Origin: Brevundimonas sp. Leaf363
Lineage (GTDB): Bacteria; Pseudomonadota; Alphaproteobacteria; Caulobacterales; Caulobacteraceae
Reading direction: 5' to 3'
DNA length: 64,000 nucleotides
Assembly (NCBI RefSeq): GCF_001424025.1
Contig: NZ_LMPZ01000002.1
Span: 790,714 to 854,713, forward strand
Under the pieces are notes generated by a model. It worked only from the letters and a program-made list of their open reading frames with translations, was not told the DNA's origin and did no database searches. Positions 1 to 8,587 of this stretch are shown one piece after another; position 1 is the stretch's first letter; each line of letters begins with the position of its first letter. A program made the position numbers and the translations under genes.

Positions 1-2
1 TC

Positions 3-413
3 CGGCAGACCCCGACCAATCTGGCGCTGGCGAAGCTGAACCTGTCGGCCGCCGCGGGGGCATCGGCGCTGAGCACCGGCGATGGTCGGGGGGCGCAGGG
101 TCTGGCCAACGCCGGCCAGCTGTCGTCGCGCTTCGCAGCGGCGGGCGGGGCGATGGGCGGCAGCATGTCGGTCTCGCGCTATGCGTCCGAACTGGCGGGC
201 GACATCGGCGCCAAGGCCACGGTGGCGTCAAACCGCAACGACACGGCCCAGGCGCTCTATTCCGAAGCCAGCGCGCGTCAGACCTCATACGAGGGGGTCA
301 ATCTGGACGAGGAACTGGTGCTGATGACGACCTATCAGCAAGCCTTCAACGCCTCGGCGCGCCTGATCCAGGCGGCCAAGGACATGTACGACACCCTGCT
401 CGGGATGATCTGA
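3..413 (+). CDS. flgK: Flagellar hook-associated protein 1 FlgK, C-terminal part
   Basis: The reading frame is open from the left edge and only the last ~136 residues are present. FlgK is the first of the two hook-filament junction proteins and acts outside the cell at the hook tip. The visible C-terminus has the conserved ending of FlgK and other axial proteins: NLDEELVLMTTYQQAFNASA, then a segment that predicts as an amphipathic helix, ending LLGMI. The stop codon overlaps the start of flgL by one base (TGATG), the usual flgK-flgL translational coupling. The start lies outside the window. The identity rests on this C-terminal motif and the flgL neighbour. Confidence 0.93.
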   Translation, partial: RQTPTNLALAKLNLSAAAGASALSTGDGRGAQGLANAGQLSSRFAAAGGAMGGSMSVSRYASELAGDIGAKATVASNRNDTAQALYSEASARQTSYEGVNLDEELVLMTTYQQAFNASARLIQAAKDMYDTLLGMI

Positions 414-1336
414 TGACGACGCGCGTCTCCACCGCCGGCAACTACCAGACCGCGCTGCTGAACCTCATGACGGCGCAGAACCGTTCGCTGGACGCCCAGA
501 ACCGGATTTCGACCGAGAAGGTCGCGACCGACCTGGCCGGCTATGGACGCGGGTCCGAGACGCTGGCCGCCATGCGTGGATCGCAGGCGCGCATCCAGGG
601 ATTCATCGACACCAACGACACCGTTTCGGCCCGCCTGTCGGCTCAGGACCTGGCGCTGAACCGCGTCGCCGACGGGGCGGGCGACGCGCGGCAGGCGATC
701 GCCGATGCGCTGGCGGCCGGCTCGCTGGACGGCCTGATGCTGGAGCTGCAGGGTCAGTTCCAGATCGTGCAGAACGGCCTGAACGCCCAGCACCAGGGTC
801 GCTATCTGTTCGGCGGCGGCAATGTCGACAATCCGCCGGTCACCGTTGCGACCATGGCCGAGCTGAACGCGGCGCCCAGCGTCGCCGGCGTCTTCGCCAA
901 CGACACGCTGAAGCAGAGCTCGCGCATCGACGAGGGGCAGAGCGTCCAGACCGGCTTCCTGGCCAGCGATATCGGCGAGAGCCTGTTCTCGATCTTCAAG
1001 GACATCCAGGCCTTCAACGCGACCACGCCGATCACGGGCAAGATCGACGACGCGACGCGTGACTTCCTGACCGCACAACTGACGCGGCTGGATGCGTCGC
1101 GCAGTCATGTGACCGATCTGGCGGCTCAGAACGGATCTTTGCAGAACCGGGTCGAAGCGACCCTGGGGTCGCTGGACTCGCAGAAGACCCAGCTGGACGA
1201 GCTGATCGGCAAGCGCACTGACGTGGACATGGCGCAGGCGGTGACCGACTTGCAGCTGTCACAGGTGGCGATCCAGGCCTCGGCCCAGCTCATCAGCCAA
1301 TTGCGCGACGTCTCACTGCTCAACTTCCTGACCTGA
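413..1336 (+). CDS. flgL: Flagellar hook-filament junction protein FlgL
   Basis: 307 residues. FlgL (HAP3) forms the second junction layer between hook and flagellin filament. The N-terminus (GNYQTALLNLMTAQNRSLDA) and the C-terminus (QLSQVAIQASAQLISQL..LLNFL) are the paired flagellin-like coiled-coil ends that form the D0/D1 region, and the variable centre lies between them. The ATG start overlaps the flgK stop by one base, so the pair is probably cotranslated. No other flagellar genes follow. The next gene is unrelated and starts 57 bases downstream. Confidence 0.92.
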   Translation: MTTRVSTAGNYQTALLNLMTAQNRSLDAQNRISTEKVATDLAGYGRGSETLAAMRGSQARIQGFIDTNDTVSARLSAQDLALNRVADGAGDARQAIADALAAGSLDGLMLELQGQFQIVQNGLNAQHQGRYLFGGGNVDNPPVTVATMAELNAAPSVAGVFANDTLKQSSRIDEGQSVQTGFLASDIGESLFSIFKDIQAFNATTPITGKIDDATRDFLTAQLTRLDASRSHVTDLAAQNGSLQNRVEATLGSLDSQKTQLDELIGKRTDVDMAQAVTDLQLSQVAIQASAQLISQLRDVSLLNFLT

Positions 1337-1393
1337 CGCAGAAATCCTACGGCCACGCTGGACCGGACGCGCCGGGGAACATAGAGTGAACGC

Positions 1394-2629
1394 ATGGCCC
1401 AACTCGACCTGCGTCGCAAGCTGTCCGTCCTGGCCGACGCCGCGAAATACGATGCGTCGTGCTCGTCGTCCGGCGCTTCCAAGAGAAACTCGGTGGGGGG
1501 CAAGGGCATCGGCTCGACCGAGGGCATGGGAATCTGCCACGCCTATACGCCGGACGGGCGGTGCGTCAGCCTGCTCAAGATCCTGCTGACGAACTTCTGC
1601 ATCTACGACTGCGCCTACTGCATCAACCGCGCGTCCTCGAACGTCGAGCGGGCGCGGTTCAGCGTGCAGGAGGTCGTCGATCTGACGCTGAACTTCTACA
1701 AGCGGAACTATATCGAGGGCCTGTTCCTGTCGTCCGGCATCATCCGCAACGGCGACTATACGATGGAGCAGCTGGTGCGGGTGGCGCGGTCGCTGCGCGA
1801 AGATCACGACTTTCGCGGCTACATCCATCTGAAGCTGATCCCCGAGGCGGATCCGCGTCTGGTGGAGGAGGCGGGCCTTTACGCCGACCGGCTGTCCGCC
1901 AACATCGAGCTGCCGCGCGACGAGGCGCTGGCGCGGCTGGCGCCGCAGAAGGACGTCAGCGTCATCAAGCGGGCGATGGGGCAGGTGCGGATGAAGGTCG
2001 AGGCGGCGCGCCCGTCGAAGAAGGATCGCGCCAAGCCGCCGCGCTTCGCGCCCGCCGGGCAAAGCACACAGCTGATCGTCGGCGCGGACGGCGCGCCCGA
2101 CAGCGAGATCATCGATCGCTCGGCGTCGCTATACGGCGGCTACGGGCTGAGGCGCGTGTACTATTCCGCCTTCAGCCCCATCCCGGATTCGTCCTCGGCG
2201 CTGCCCTTGTCGAAGCCGCCGCTGATGCGCGAGCACCGGCTTTATCAGGCCGACTGGCTGATGCGGTTTTATGGGTTCTCGGCGCCGGAGATCGGATCGG
2301 CGACGACGGACGGAATGCTGGACCTGGCGGTCGATCCCAAGCTGGCCTGGGCGCTGAAGAACCGGGACCAGTTTCCGGTCGATGTGAACACGGCGGCGCG
2401 CGAGATGCTGCTGCGGGTGCCGGGGCTGGGCGTGAAGTCGGTCGACCGGATCATCAGCGTGCGGCGCTGGCGGACTCTGCGACTGGACGATGTGGGGCGG
2501 ATGACGCGCTCTCTGGGCTCGGTGCGCGCCTTCATCACCACGCTGGACTGGACGCCGGGCGGACTGACCGATGCGGCGGACCTGCGCGCGCGCCTGGCCC
2601 CGCCGGCGGAGCAGTTGAGCCTGTTCTGA
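1394..2629 (+). CDS. Putative DNA modification/repair radical SAM protein (SplB-like, TIGR03916-type)
   Basis: 411 residues. The radical SAM cluster motif CxxxCxxC is at C69-C73-C76 (NFCIYDCAYCINR). It is preceded by an N-terminal stretch KYDASCSSSG that I recall as typical of the family named putative DNA modification/repair radical SAM protein. The C-terminal third contains a helix-hairpin-helix-like segment (REMLLRVPGLGVKSVDRII), consistent with DNA binding. It is a distant relative of spore photoproduct lyase. Its stop overlaps the start of the next gene by one base (TGATG). That gene is a DUF4130-UdgX fusion, and this pairing recurs in many bacteria and points to a joint role in nucleic-acid damage handling. 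The real substrate is unknown. Confidence 0.85.
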   Translation: MAQLDLRRKLSVLADAAKYDASCSSSGASKRNSVGGKGIGSTEGMGICHAYTPDGRCVSLLKILLTNFCIYDCAYCINRASSNVERARFSVQEVVDLTLNFYKRNYIEGLFLSSGIIRNGDYTMEQLVRVARSLREDHDFRGYIHLKLIPEADPRLVEEAGLYADRLSANIELPRDEALARLAPQKDVSVIKRAMGQVRMKVEAARPSKKDRAKPPRFAPAGQSTQLIVGADGAPDSEIIDRSASLYGGYGLRRVYYSAFSPIPDSSSALPLSKPPLMREHRLYQADWLMRFYGFSAPEIGSATTDGMLDLAVDPKLAWALKNRDQFPVDVNTAAREMLLRVPGLGVKSVDRIISVRRWRTLRLDDVGRMTRSLGSVRAFITTLDWTPGGLTDAADLRARLAPPAEQLSLF

Positions 2630-4080
2630 TGCGGGTCGTGACGCTGCAGTCCGAAATCGACTTCGACGGGTGGCGTAAGGCTGCGCGAGACTTTCGGCTT
2701 GCGGGCGTAGAGCCGGGCAGCGCGCGGTTCCGGGTGGCGGGGGCGGACCAGCAGACGGGGCTTTTCGATACACCCGCTCATCCCGGCTTCCGCGGGGATG
2801 AGCGGAAAAAGGAAGAGAGTTTTTCGGTTCCCAAGCCGTTCGTGGATCTGGCGGAAGGCGTGATCCTGCATCGCTCGGACGATCGGTTCGATCTGATGTA
2901 CCGCTTGCTGTGGCGGCTGCGGGACGAGCCGAACCTGATCAAGGTCACGTCCGACATCGACGTCGCCGATGCGCTGGAGCGGGCCAAGAACGTCTCGCGG
3001 GCCAGCCACAAGATGAAGGCCTTCGTGCGCTTTCGCGAGGTGGAGGACGATCAGGGTCAGGCGTGGGTCGCCTGGTTCGAGCCGGCGCATCGCGTGGTCG
3101 AGCGGACGGCGCCCTTCTTCATGCGGCGGTTCACCACCATGCGCTGGGCAATCCTGACGCCGGACGGCAGCGCGGCTTGGGATGGCCACGACCTGGCCTT
3201 CGGTCCACCCGCGACGCGAGACATGGCGCCGCAGGACGACGAAATCGAGGAGTTCTGGAAGACCTACTACGCCTCGACCTTCAACCCCGCGCGGCTGCGG
3301 ACCAAGGCGATGCAGGGCGAGATGGCCAAGCGGTATTGGGCGAATCTGCCGGAGGCGTCCCTGATCCCCGAACTGATCGCGGCCTCCGCGGTCCGCACCG
3401 AGACCATGGTCGCCGCGCCCGCGCCGGCCCCGAACGAACGCTTCGCCCGCGTCGTGCCTGCCGCGAGGACGCTCGTCGAGGACGCCGCGCCGCCTCTGGA
3501 TCTGGCCGTGCTGAACAAGGGTGTCCAGGCGTGCCGGCGCTGTCCGCTATGGCGAGATGCGACGCAAGGGGTGTGTGGAGAGGGACCGCGCCAGGCGAAG
3601 CTGATGATCGTGGGCGAACAACCCGGCGACCATGAGGATCTGTCCGGCCAGCCCTTCGTCGGCCCGGCGGGGCAGGTGCTGGACGCGGCGCTGGCCGAGG
3701 CCGGGATCGACCGGTCGGACGTCTATGTCACCAATGCGGTGAAGCACTTCAAGCATGAGCCGCGCGGCAAGCGGCGCCTGCACAAAACGCCGGACACGCC
3801 CGAGATCGTCGCCTGCCGCTGGTGGCTGGATAATGAGCGGCGGCTGGTGAAGCCGCAGGTGGTGGTGGCGCTGGGCGCGACGGCGGGCCTGTCGCTGCTT
3901 CACCGCCGCCCGGCCGTGACGAAGGAGCGGGGGCAGCCCATGCCGCTGGACGACGGATCGACGGCGATCTTGACGGTTCACCCTTCGTATTTGCTGCGAA
4001 TTCCGGACGAGGATGGTCGGGCGCGGGAACGCGCGGCCCTGGTCAGGGATTTGAGGGCGGTACGCGAAAGGCTCGCGTGA
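2629..4080 (+). CDS. DUF4130 domain fused to UdgX-type uracil-DNA binding protein
   Basis: 483 residues; the ATG overlaps the stop of the radical SAM gene. Residues ~1-280 match the DUF4130 (TIGR03915, probable DNA metabolism protein) type. Residues ~295-483 are a family 4/5-like uracil-DNA glycosylase domain with the motif GEQPG at ~329-333 and the closing motif HPSYLLR. The loop K381-R-R-L-H385 corresponds to the KRRIH loop of mycobacterial UdgX, whose histidine forms a covalent bond with the abasic sugar after uracil removal. H385 is therefore the predicted cross-linking residue. Residues ~49-59 are encoded by an 11-bp-arm palindrome (2774-2805) related to intergenic repeats in this window. 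It probably handles uracil or other damaged bases with the radical SAM partner. Confidence 0.86.
   Translation: MRVVTLQSEIDFDGWRKAARDFRLAGVEPGSARFRVAGADQQTGLFDTPAHPGFRGDERKKEESFSVPKPFVDLAEGVILHRSDDRFDLMYRLLWRLRDEPNLIKVTSDIDVADALERAKNVSRASHKMKAFVRFREVEDDQGQAWVAWFEPAHRVVERTAPFFMRRFTTMRWAILTPDGSAAWDGHDLAFGPPATRDMAPQDDEIEEFWKTYYASTFNPARLRTKAMQGEMAKRYWANLPEASLIPELIAASAVRTETMVAAPAPAPNERFARVVPAARTLVEDAAPPLDLAVLNKGVQACRRCPLWRDATQGVCGEGPRQAKLMIVGEQPGDHEDLSGQPFVGPAGQVLDAALAEAGIDRSDVYVTNAVKHFKHEPRGKRRLHKTPDTPEIVACRWWLDNERRLVKPQVVVALGATAGLSLLHRRPAVTKERGQPMPLDDGSTAILTVHPSYLLRIPDEDGRARERAALVRDLRAVRERLA
2774..2805. repeat. In-frame palindromic element inside the UdgX fusion gene
   Basis: Perfect 11-bp arms CCGCTCATCCC / GGGATGAGCGG surround a 10-base loop within the coding sequence. 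The same motif starts the intergenic repeat at 58653. The insert encodes roughly AHPGFRGDER, in a linker between the first DUF4130 segment and a conserved PKPFVDLAEGV stretch, and leaves the frame open. Confidence 0.75.
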
Positions 4081-4136
4081 CGAACCTTCGCCGATTGCCC
4101 GTAGGCATTGCGCGCCGGTCGGCTATGCTGGGGACC

Positions 4137-5255
4137 ATGAGCGGGGCGGATTTTCAGATCGACACGGAGCGCGGCGGCGCAGCCGTCCTGCGCCTGAGTG
4201 GCGACTGGACGACGACCGGGCTTGGCCGCATCGGCTCACGGCTGACGCGCGAGCTCGAGGGCCGCGAGGTGAAGTCGGTCGAGCTGTCGGACCTCGGGCG
4301 GTTCGACACGGCGGGCGCCCTGACCCTCTATCAGGCGTCCCAACTGAAATCGTCGGCCTCGGCGTGGTCGGCGCGTCCCGAGGCCGGGCGCATCTACGCC
4401 ATGGTCGAGAAGCTGGAACGCGAAGTCGGCCAACCGCTGAAGCGGCCCGATCCGTTCACGCGCAGCTTCGCCAAGATCGGGCACGGCGTCTACGACATCG
4501 GCACAGAGGCCATGCTGTCGCTGGCCTTCCTGGGTCGGCTGATCGTGGCCGCGGGATCGGCGCTGAAGCATCCCAGCCGCATCCGCTGGGCCGCCTGGAT
4601 CAGTCAGGCCGAGCGGGCGGGCCTGGACGCCATGCCCATCGTGGCGGTGACCAGCTTCTTCATCGGCGCCGTCATCGCCTTCCTGGGCGCGGACCTGCTG
4701 AGCCAGTTCGGCGCCGGGGTTTTCACAGTCCAGCTGATCGCCGTGTCGGTCTTCCGCGAGTTCGCCGTCGTCATCACCTCGGTCCTGCTGGCCGGTCGCT
4801 CGGCCTCGTCGTTCGCGGCGGAGATCGGGTCGATGCGGATGAACCAGGAGGTCGACGCCATGCAGGTGATGGGGGTGAACCCGTTCCAGGCGCTGGTCAT
4901 CCCGCGTCTGGCGGCGCTGCTGGTCATGCTGCCGCTGCTGACCTTCGTGGCCATGCTGGCCGGCCTGTTCGGCGGGATCCTGGTCAGCTGGAGCCAGCTG
5001 GGCCTGGGTCCGGCCTTCTTCATCCAGCGCATCAGCGAGGATGGAACGATGGCCCAGCACATGCTGGTGGGCCTGTCCAAGGCCCCCGTGTTCGCCATCG
5101 TCGTCGCGGCCATCGGCTGCCGCCAGGGCATGGCGGTGGCGGGCGATGTCGAATCGCTGGGTCGCCGCGTGACGGCGGCTGTGGTTCAGGCCATCTTCGC
5201 CATCATCTTCCTCGATGCGGTCTTCGCCCTGATCTATCTGGAGCTGAACCTGTGA
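4137..5255 (+). CDS. mlaE: MlaE-family ABC transporter permease with N-terminal STAS domain
   Basis: 372 residues from ATG 4137. An upstream GTG at 4077 is possible but would add 20 non-conserved residues and overlap the previous stop. A TATGCT box lies 7 bases before the ATG, hinting at a leaderless transcript. The N-terminal ~100 residues resemble a STAS domain (VLRLSGDWTTTGLG..., VELSDLGRFDTAGALTLYQA). The remainder is the MlaE/YrbE permease with about five membrane segments and the conserved cytoplasmic stretch RSASSFAAEIGSMRMNQEVD followed by AMQVMGVNP. In the Mla system this inner-membrane subunit works with an ATPase and an MCE protein to move phospholipids between the membranes. It opens a four-gene operon. 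Confidence 0.92.
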   Translation: MSGADFQIDTERGGAAVLRLSGDWTTTGLGRIGSRLTRELEGREVKSVELSDLGRFDTAGALTLYQASQLKSSASAWSARPEAGRIYAMVEKLEREVGQPLKRPDPFTRSFAKIGHGVYDIGTEAMLSLAFLGRLIVAAGSALKHPSRIRWAAWISQAERAGLDAMPIVAVTSFFIGAVIAFLGADLLSQFGAGVFTVQLIAVSVFREFAVVITSVLLAGRSASSFAAEIGSMRMNQEVDAMQVMGVNPFQALVIPRLAALLVMLPLLTFVAMLAGLFGGILVSWSQLGLGPAFFIQRISEDGTMAQHMLVGLSKAPVFAIVVAAIGCRQGMAVAGDVESLGRRVTAAVVQAIFAIIFLDAVFALIYLELNL

Positions 5256-6067
5256 GCGCGCCCGACACCGCGCAGGACACCCAGCCCAAGGCCGCAAACG
5301 GCGAGGGCGAAAACCTGATCGAGGTGCGCGGCCTGCTGAGCCAGTTCGGCGACCGCACCATTCACGAGGATCTGGACCTCGACCTGGAGCGCGGCGAGGT
5401 CATGGGCGTGGTCGGCGGGTCCGGCACCGGCAAGACCGTTCTGCTGAACTCGATCATCGGCCTGAAGCAGCCCGAGGGCGGCTCGATCAAGATCTTCGGG
5501 CACGACATCAGCGAGATGACCTCGGCGCAGGCCGCCGACATCGAGCGGCGCACTGGCGTGCTGTTTCAGCAAGGCGCGCTGTTCTCGTCGCTCAGCGTGC
5601 TTGAGAATGTCTCATCGCCCCTGGTGGAGCATACGGAGCTGCCGCGGTCGGTCATCAACGAGCTGGCCGAGATGAAGATCGCCATGGTCGGGCTGAAACC
5701 GGAATCACATCACCTGAAGCCGGCCGAACTGTCGGGCGGCATGAGGAAGCGGGTGGGGCTGGCGCGCGCGCTGGCGCTGGACCCCGAGCTGCTGTTCCTG
5801 GACGAGCCGACCGCGGGCCTGGATCCGATCGGCGCCGCCGCCTTCGACGACCTGATCCGGCAGCTGTCCGACGACCTGGGGCTGACGGTCTTCATGATCA
5901 CCCACGACTTGGACAGCCTTTACGCCATCTGCGACAAGGTCGCGGTGCTCGCCGACAAGCGGGTCGTGGCCAAGGCGCCCGTTCAGGAACTTGAGAAGTC
6001 AGACCACCCGTGGATCCAGGAGTATTTCCTGGGTCCGCGCGGACGCGCCGCCACGAAGGCGGCCTGA
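5252..6067 (+). CDS. mlaF: MlaF-type ABC transporter ATP-binding protein
   Basis: 271 residues from a GTG that overlaps the permease stop (GTGA). It has a complete ABC ATPase core: Walker A GGSGTGKT, Q-loop (LFQQGALFSSLSV), signature LSGGMRKRVGLARAL, Walker B LLFLDEPTAGLDP, and an H-loop histidine in MITHDLDSL. The GGMRKR variant of the signature is characteristic of MlaF/Ttg2A/Mkl proteins. It should energise lipid transport with the MlaE and MlaD homologues on either side. The N-terminal ~20 residues are a polar, probably disordered extension. Confidence 0.93.
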   Translation: MSAPDTAQDTQPKAANGEGENLIEVRGLLSQFGDRTIHEDLDLDLERGEVMGVVGGSGTGKTVLLNSIIGLKQPEGGSIKIFGHDISEMTSAQAADIERRTGVLFQQGALFSSLSVLENVSSPLVEHTELPRSVINELAEMKIAMVGLKPESHHLKPAELSGGMRKRVGLARALALDPELLFLDEPTAGLDPIGAAAFDDLIRQLSDDLGLTVFMITHDLDSLYAICDKVAVLADKRVVAKAPVQELEKSDHPWIQEYFLGPRGRAATKAA

Positions 6068-6074
6068 GGAAACA

Positions 6075-7013
6075 ATGGAACGAGACGCCCATTACGCCGC
6101 CGTCGGCATCGCCACAGTCGCCCTTTTGGCGGCCCTGGCTGTGTTCGTCATCTGGCTGGCCCGCCTGCAGTTCAACAAGGACTACGACGTCTATGACATC
6201 GTGTTCTACGGACCGGTGCGTGGGTTGTCGGAGGGCGGCGAGGTTCACTTCAACGGTATCCGCGTGGGCGAGGTCACCGACCTGAACCTGGACCCGGCCA
6301 AGGGCGACCAGGTGATCGCGCGCGTCCGTCTGAACGGCACGACGCCGGTGCGCGTCACCTCGCGCGCCCAGCTGGAGCCGCAAGGCATCACGGGCCTGAA
6401 CTACATCCAGATCACGGCGGGCGAGCCCTCCAGCGCGCTGCTGAAAGAGCAGTATCCCGAGAATGTCGTGCCGGTGATCCAGAGCCAGCCGTCGCCGATC
6501 GCCGAACTGCTGAGCGGATCGGGCACGGTGCTGGCCCAGACCGTGGATGCGCTGAACCGCATCAACCGCGTGCTGAGCGACGACAACATCCGCTCCTTCT
6601 CGACCAGCGTGAAGAACGTCGAGGCCCTGACCACCGAGCTGGAAGCCCGCAAGGGCATGCTGAAGCAGCTGGAAGAGGCGATCACCAGCGCCAACTCGGC
6701 CATCAAGGAATGGGAAGGCCTGGCGACCGACTCGCGCGGCCTGGTCAACGGCGACGCCCGCGAGGCCATCGCCAACATCAACGAGGCGACCAACGACGCC
6801 AAGACGGCGGTGGCCTCGATCAACCGGTCGGTGTCTGGGCTCGAGCGTCCGCTGGACGAGTTCGGCCGCGAGGGCCTGCCGCAACTGAACAACACGATCG
6901 AGGAGCTGAACGAGGCGACCCGGTCCCTGCAGAGCCTGATCGACGATGTGCGCGCCAGCCCGCGCGATTTCATCGGCCGGCCGCAATCACGCGAGATGGA
7001 GGTCCAGCCGTGA
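6075..7013 (+). CDS. mlaD: MCE-domain lipid-binding protein (MlaD-like)
   Basis: 312 residues; the ATG is at 6075, seven bases after the mlaF stop. One N-terminal membrane anchor (VGIATVALLAALAVFVIWLA) is followed by a single MCE domain (YDIVFYGPVRGLSEGGEVHFNG...GEVTDLNLDP..., about residues 38-115). A long helical tail rich in heptad-like repeats follows and probably forms a periplasmic coiled coil. MCE proteins form hexameric rings that carry lipids across the periplasm. The tail is longer than in E. coli MlaD and resembles those of Ttg2C-type MCE proteins. The stop overlaps the start of the lipoprotein gene. Confidence 0.91.
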   Translation: MERDAHYAAVGIATVALLAALAVFVIWLARLQFNKDYDVYDIVFYGPVRGLSEGGEVHFNGIRVGEVTDLNLDPAKGDQVIARVRLNGTTPVRVTSRAQLEPQGITGLNYIQITAGEPSSALLKEQYPENVVPVIQSQPSPIAELLSGSGTVLAQTVDALNRINRVLSDDNIRSFSTSVKNVEALTTELEARKGMLKQLEEAITSANSAIKEWEGLATDSRGLVNGDAREAIANINEATNDAKTAVASINRSVSGLERPLDEFGREGLPQLNNTIEELNEATRSLQSLIDDVRASPRDFIGRPQSREMEVQP

Positions 7014-7624
7014 TCCGCATCATCAAGGGCGTCGCCCTGGCCGCCGTAGCGGCGACCGCCCTGGGCGCCTGTTCGCTGTTGTCCACGCCCGATCCGGTGC
7101 AGCTGTATCGCTTCGGCGATCCGGCGGTGACGCGCGCCGATGCGCCCGTCAGCCAGCCGGTGGCCATCGCCCTGCGCCGCGTCGAGTTCCCCGAGGCGGT
7201 GCGCGACGACCGCATCCTGGGCGTCACCGGCGCGGAGACGGCCTATATCGCCGGCGCGCGATGGGTGTCCGATGCGGCGACGCTGTACACCGACAGCGTC
7301 GAGCAGGCGTTCGAGACACAAGGCCAGCGGGTCCGCCTGCTGGGCCGCCGCGAGGGCGGGATGCGCGGGCGGGCGCTGGACCTGGATGTCCGCACGTTCG
7401 AGGCGCGCTATGCGGCGCCGGGCGCGGCTCCGGCGGCGACCATCGTGGTGCGCGCGCGACTGATCGATCCGGACAACCGCGCCGTCGCGGCCGAGCGCAC
7501 CTTCAGCATCACCCAGCCAGCAACCGAGAACCGCATAGCTGCCATCGTCGCCGCGTTCGACGTCGCGGTTCGGGACGTGAACAGCCAGCTGGTCGCCTGG
7601 ACGGAAGCCAACGCCGGTTCGTGA
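7010..7624 (+). CDS. ABC transport auxiliary lipoprotein (PqiC/DUF330-like)
   Basis: 204 residues from a GTG overlapping the mlaD stop. The N-terminus is a lipoprotein signal with lipobox LGAC (about residues 18-21). The mature part resembles the ABC_trans_aux domain: YRFG near the N-terminus, then alternating strands and a final helix (AAIVAAFDVAVRDVNSQLVAW). Proteins of this family are outer-membrane lipoproteins that accompany MCE transporters. It closes the four-gene operon, which may explain why no MlaA- or MlaC-like genes are seen. Confidence 0.85.
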   Translation: MIRIIKGVALAAVAATALGACSLLSTPDPVQLYRFGDPAVTRADAPVSQPVAIALRRVEFPEAVRDDRILGVTGAETAYIAGARWVSDAATLYTDSVEQAFETQGQRVRLLGRREGGMRGRALDLDVRTFEARYAAPGAAPAATIVVRARLIDPDNRAVAAERTFSITQPATENRIAAIVAAFDVAVRDVNSQLVAWTEANAGS

Positions 7625-7649
7625 CCCGCGCCGTTCTTTGGGGCGCAGG

Positions 7650-8495
7650 TCAGCCGGCCCGGCGGATCGCCTCGATGGCCGCCGCCATGCGGGCGCCCGC
7701 TTGGCCATGACGCGCGCGGGCGGCGGTGAGGTATCGCTCGGTCCGCTCCAGCGCATCTTCCAGCGCCTTCTTGGCCTCATTCAGCGCCGCCTGTTCGGGT
7801 CGCACCCGGCGCGGGCGGCGCCGGTCGAGCCCCAGGCGCTGGCGCCAGTCGGCGGCCCAGGTTCTCAGCGCCTCGCTGACCGCCTTGAGTGTCTCCGGTC
7901 CCTCATGCTGGGCGTTCTGCGACATCCGGGTGAGTGGCAGTTGCGCCAGGGCGGCGCCGGCGGCGCCGGCTAGGACGGCCACGCGGGCATGAAGCGGGGA
8001 CGGCGTCTCATCCTCGACCGGCGGACGGGCGTGCTCGGCGGCCGCCGCGACATGCGCCTCGGCCTCCAAAATGCAGCCACGCAAGTCATTGGCGAAGCCG
8101 TCGAGGTTGACGATGCGGCGGGCGATCGAACGGGCGCGATCTTCCAAGGTGTCGGCCACGTCCAGCAGGCTGTTCGCCGTCGCCTCGAACTTGCGGCGGA
8201 ACATCTTCAGGCGACGGCCGCGGCTGTCGAACATGCCGGCGAGGCCGCCGCGCGGCTGGATCTGGCGCGGGTCCAGAGCGTCTAGCAGGGCGCGAACGTG
8301 CAAAAGCAAATCCTGGCAATCGCCCAGATCGCGTGAGCGTGCTTCGGACGCCAGGCGGTCGGCGGCGGCGACCAGAGCGGTACGGGCGCTCTCTCCGAAC
8401 CCGTCCGCGGGCTCGTCGCCCAACGTGGCGCGCAGGTCGTCGGCGCGTGCGCGGTCGGGCGCCGGCGTGATGGGACGAAAGGCGTCCTGGACCAT
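7650..8495 (-). CDS. TelA-like (toxic anion resistance family) protein
   Basis: 281 residues. I chose the ATG at 8495 because a strong purine-rich Shine-Dalgarno (AGGGGAGGGG) lies just upstream; a start eight codons earlier is possible. The protein is helical and rich in Ala, Arg and Leu. Two segments recall TelA: the central region starting LDPRQIQPRGGLAGMF and the C-terminal region LAQLPLTRMSQNAQHEGPET with a following WRQRL. TelA-family proteins are cytoplasmic and linked to tellurite, cell-envelope or phage phenotypes, with no firm biochemical function. No second stress gene is adjacent. The family call comes from sequence flavour only, so a generic hypothetical protein remains possible. 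Confidence 0.6.
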   Translation of the reverse strand: MVQDAFRPITPAPDRARADDLRATLGDEPADGFGESARTALVAAADRLASEARSRDLGDCQDLLLHVRALLDALDPRQIQPRGGLAGMFDSRGRRLKMFRRKFEATANSLLDVADTLEDRARSIARRIVNLDGFANDLRGCILEAEAHVAAAAEHARPPVEDETPSPLHARVAVLAGAAGAALAQLPLTRMSQNAQHEGPETLKAVSEALRTWAADWRQRLGLDRRRPRRVRPEQAALNEAKKALEDALERTERYLTAARARHGQAGARMAAAIEAIRRAG

Positions 8496-8587
8496 GCTCC
8501 CCTCCCCTAAAGCACCCAAACGTTAACGACGTCCAGACAGCCTGTGCGCGCCGCGGAAATCAAGCGGCTTCCAGCGGGAGGCGAACG

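Noticed and set aside
4077..4136. GTG start for the MlaE permease overlapping the UdgX stop
   Set aside because: The extra 20 residues are not conserved-looking, and a -10-like box plus ATG at 4137 fit better.
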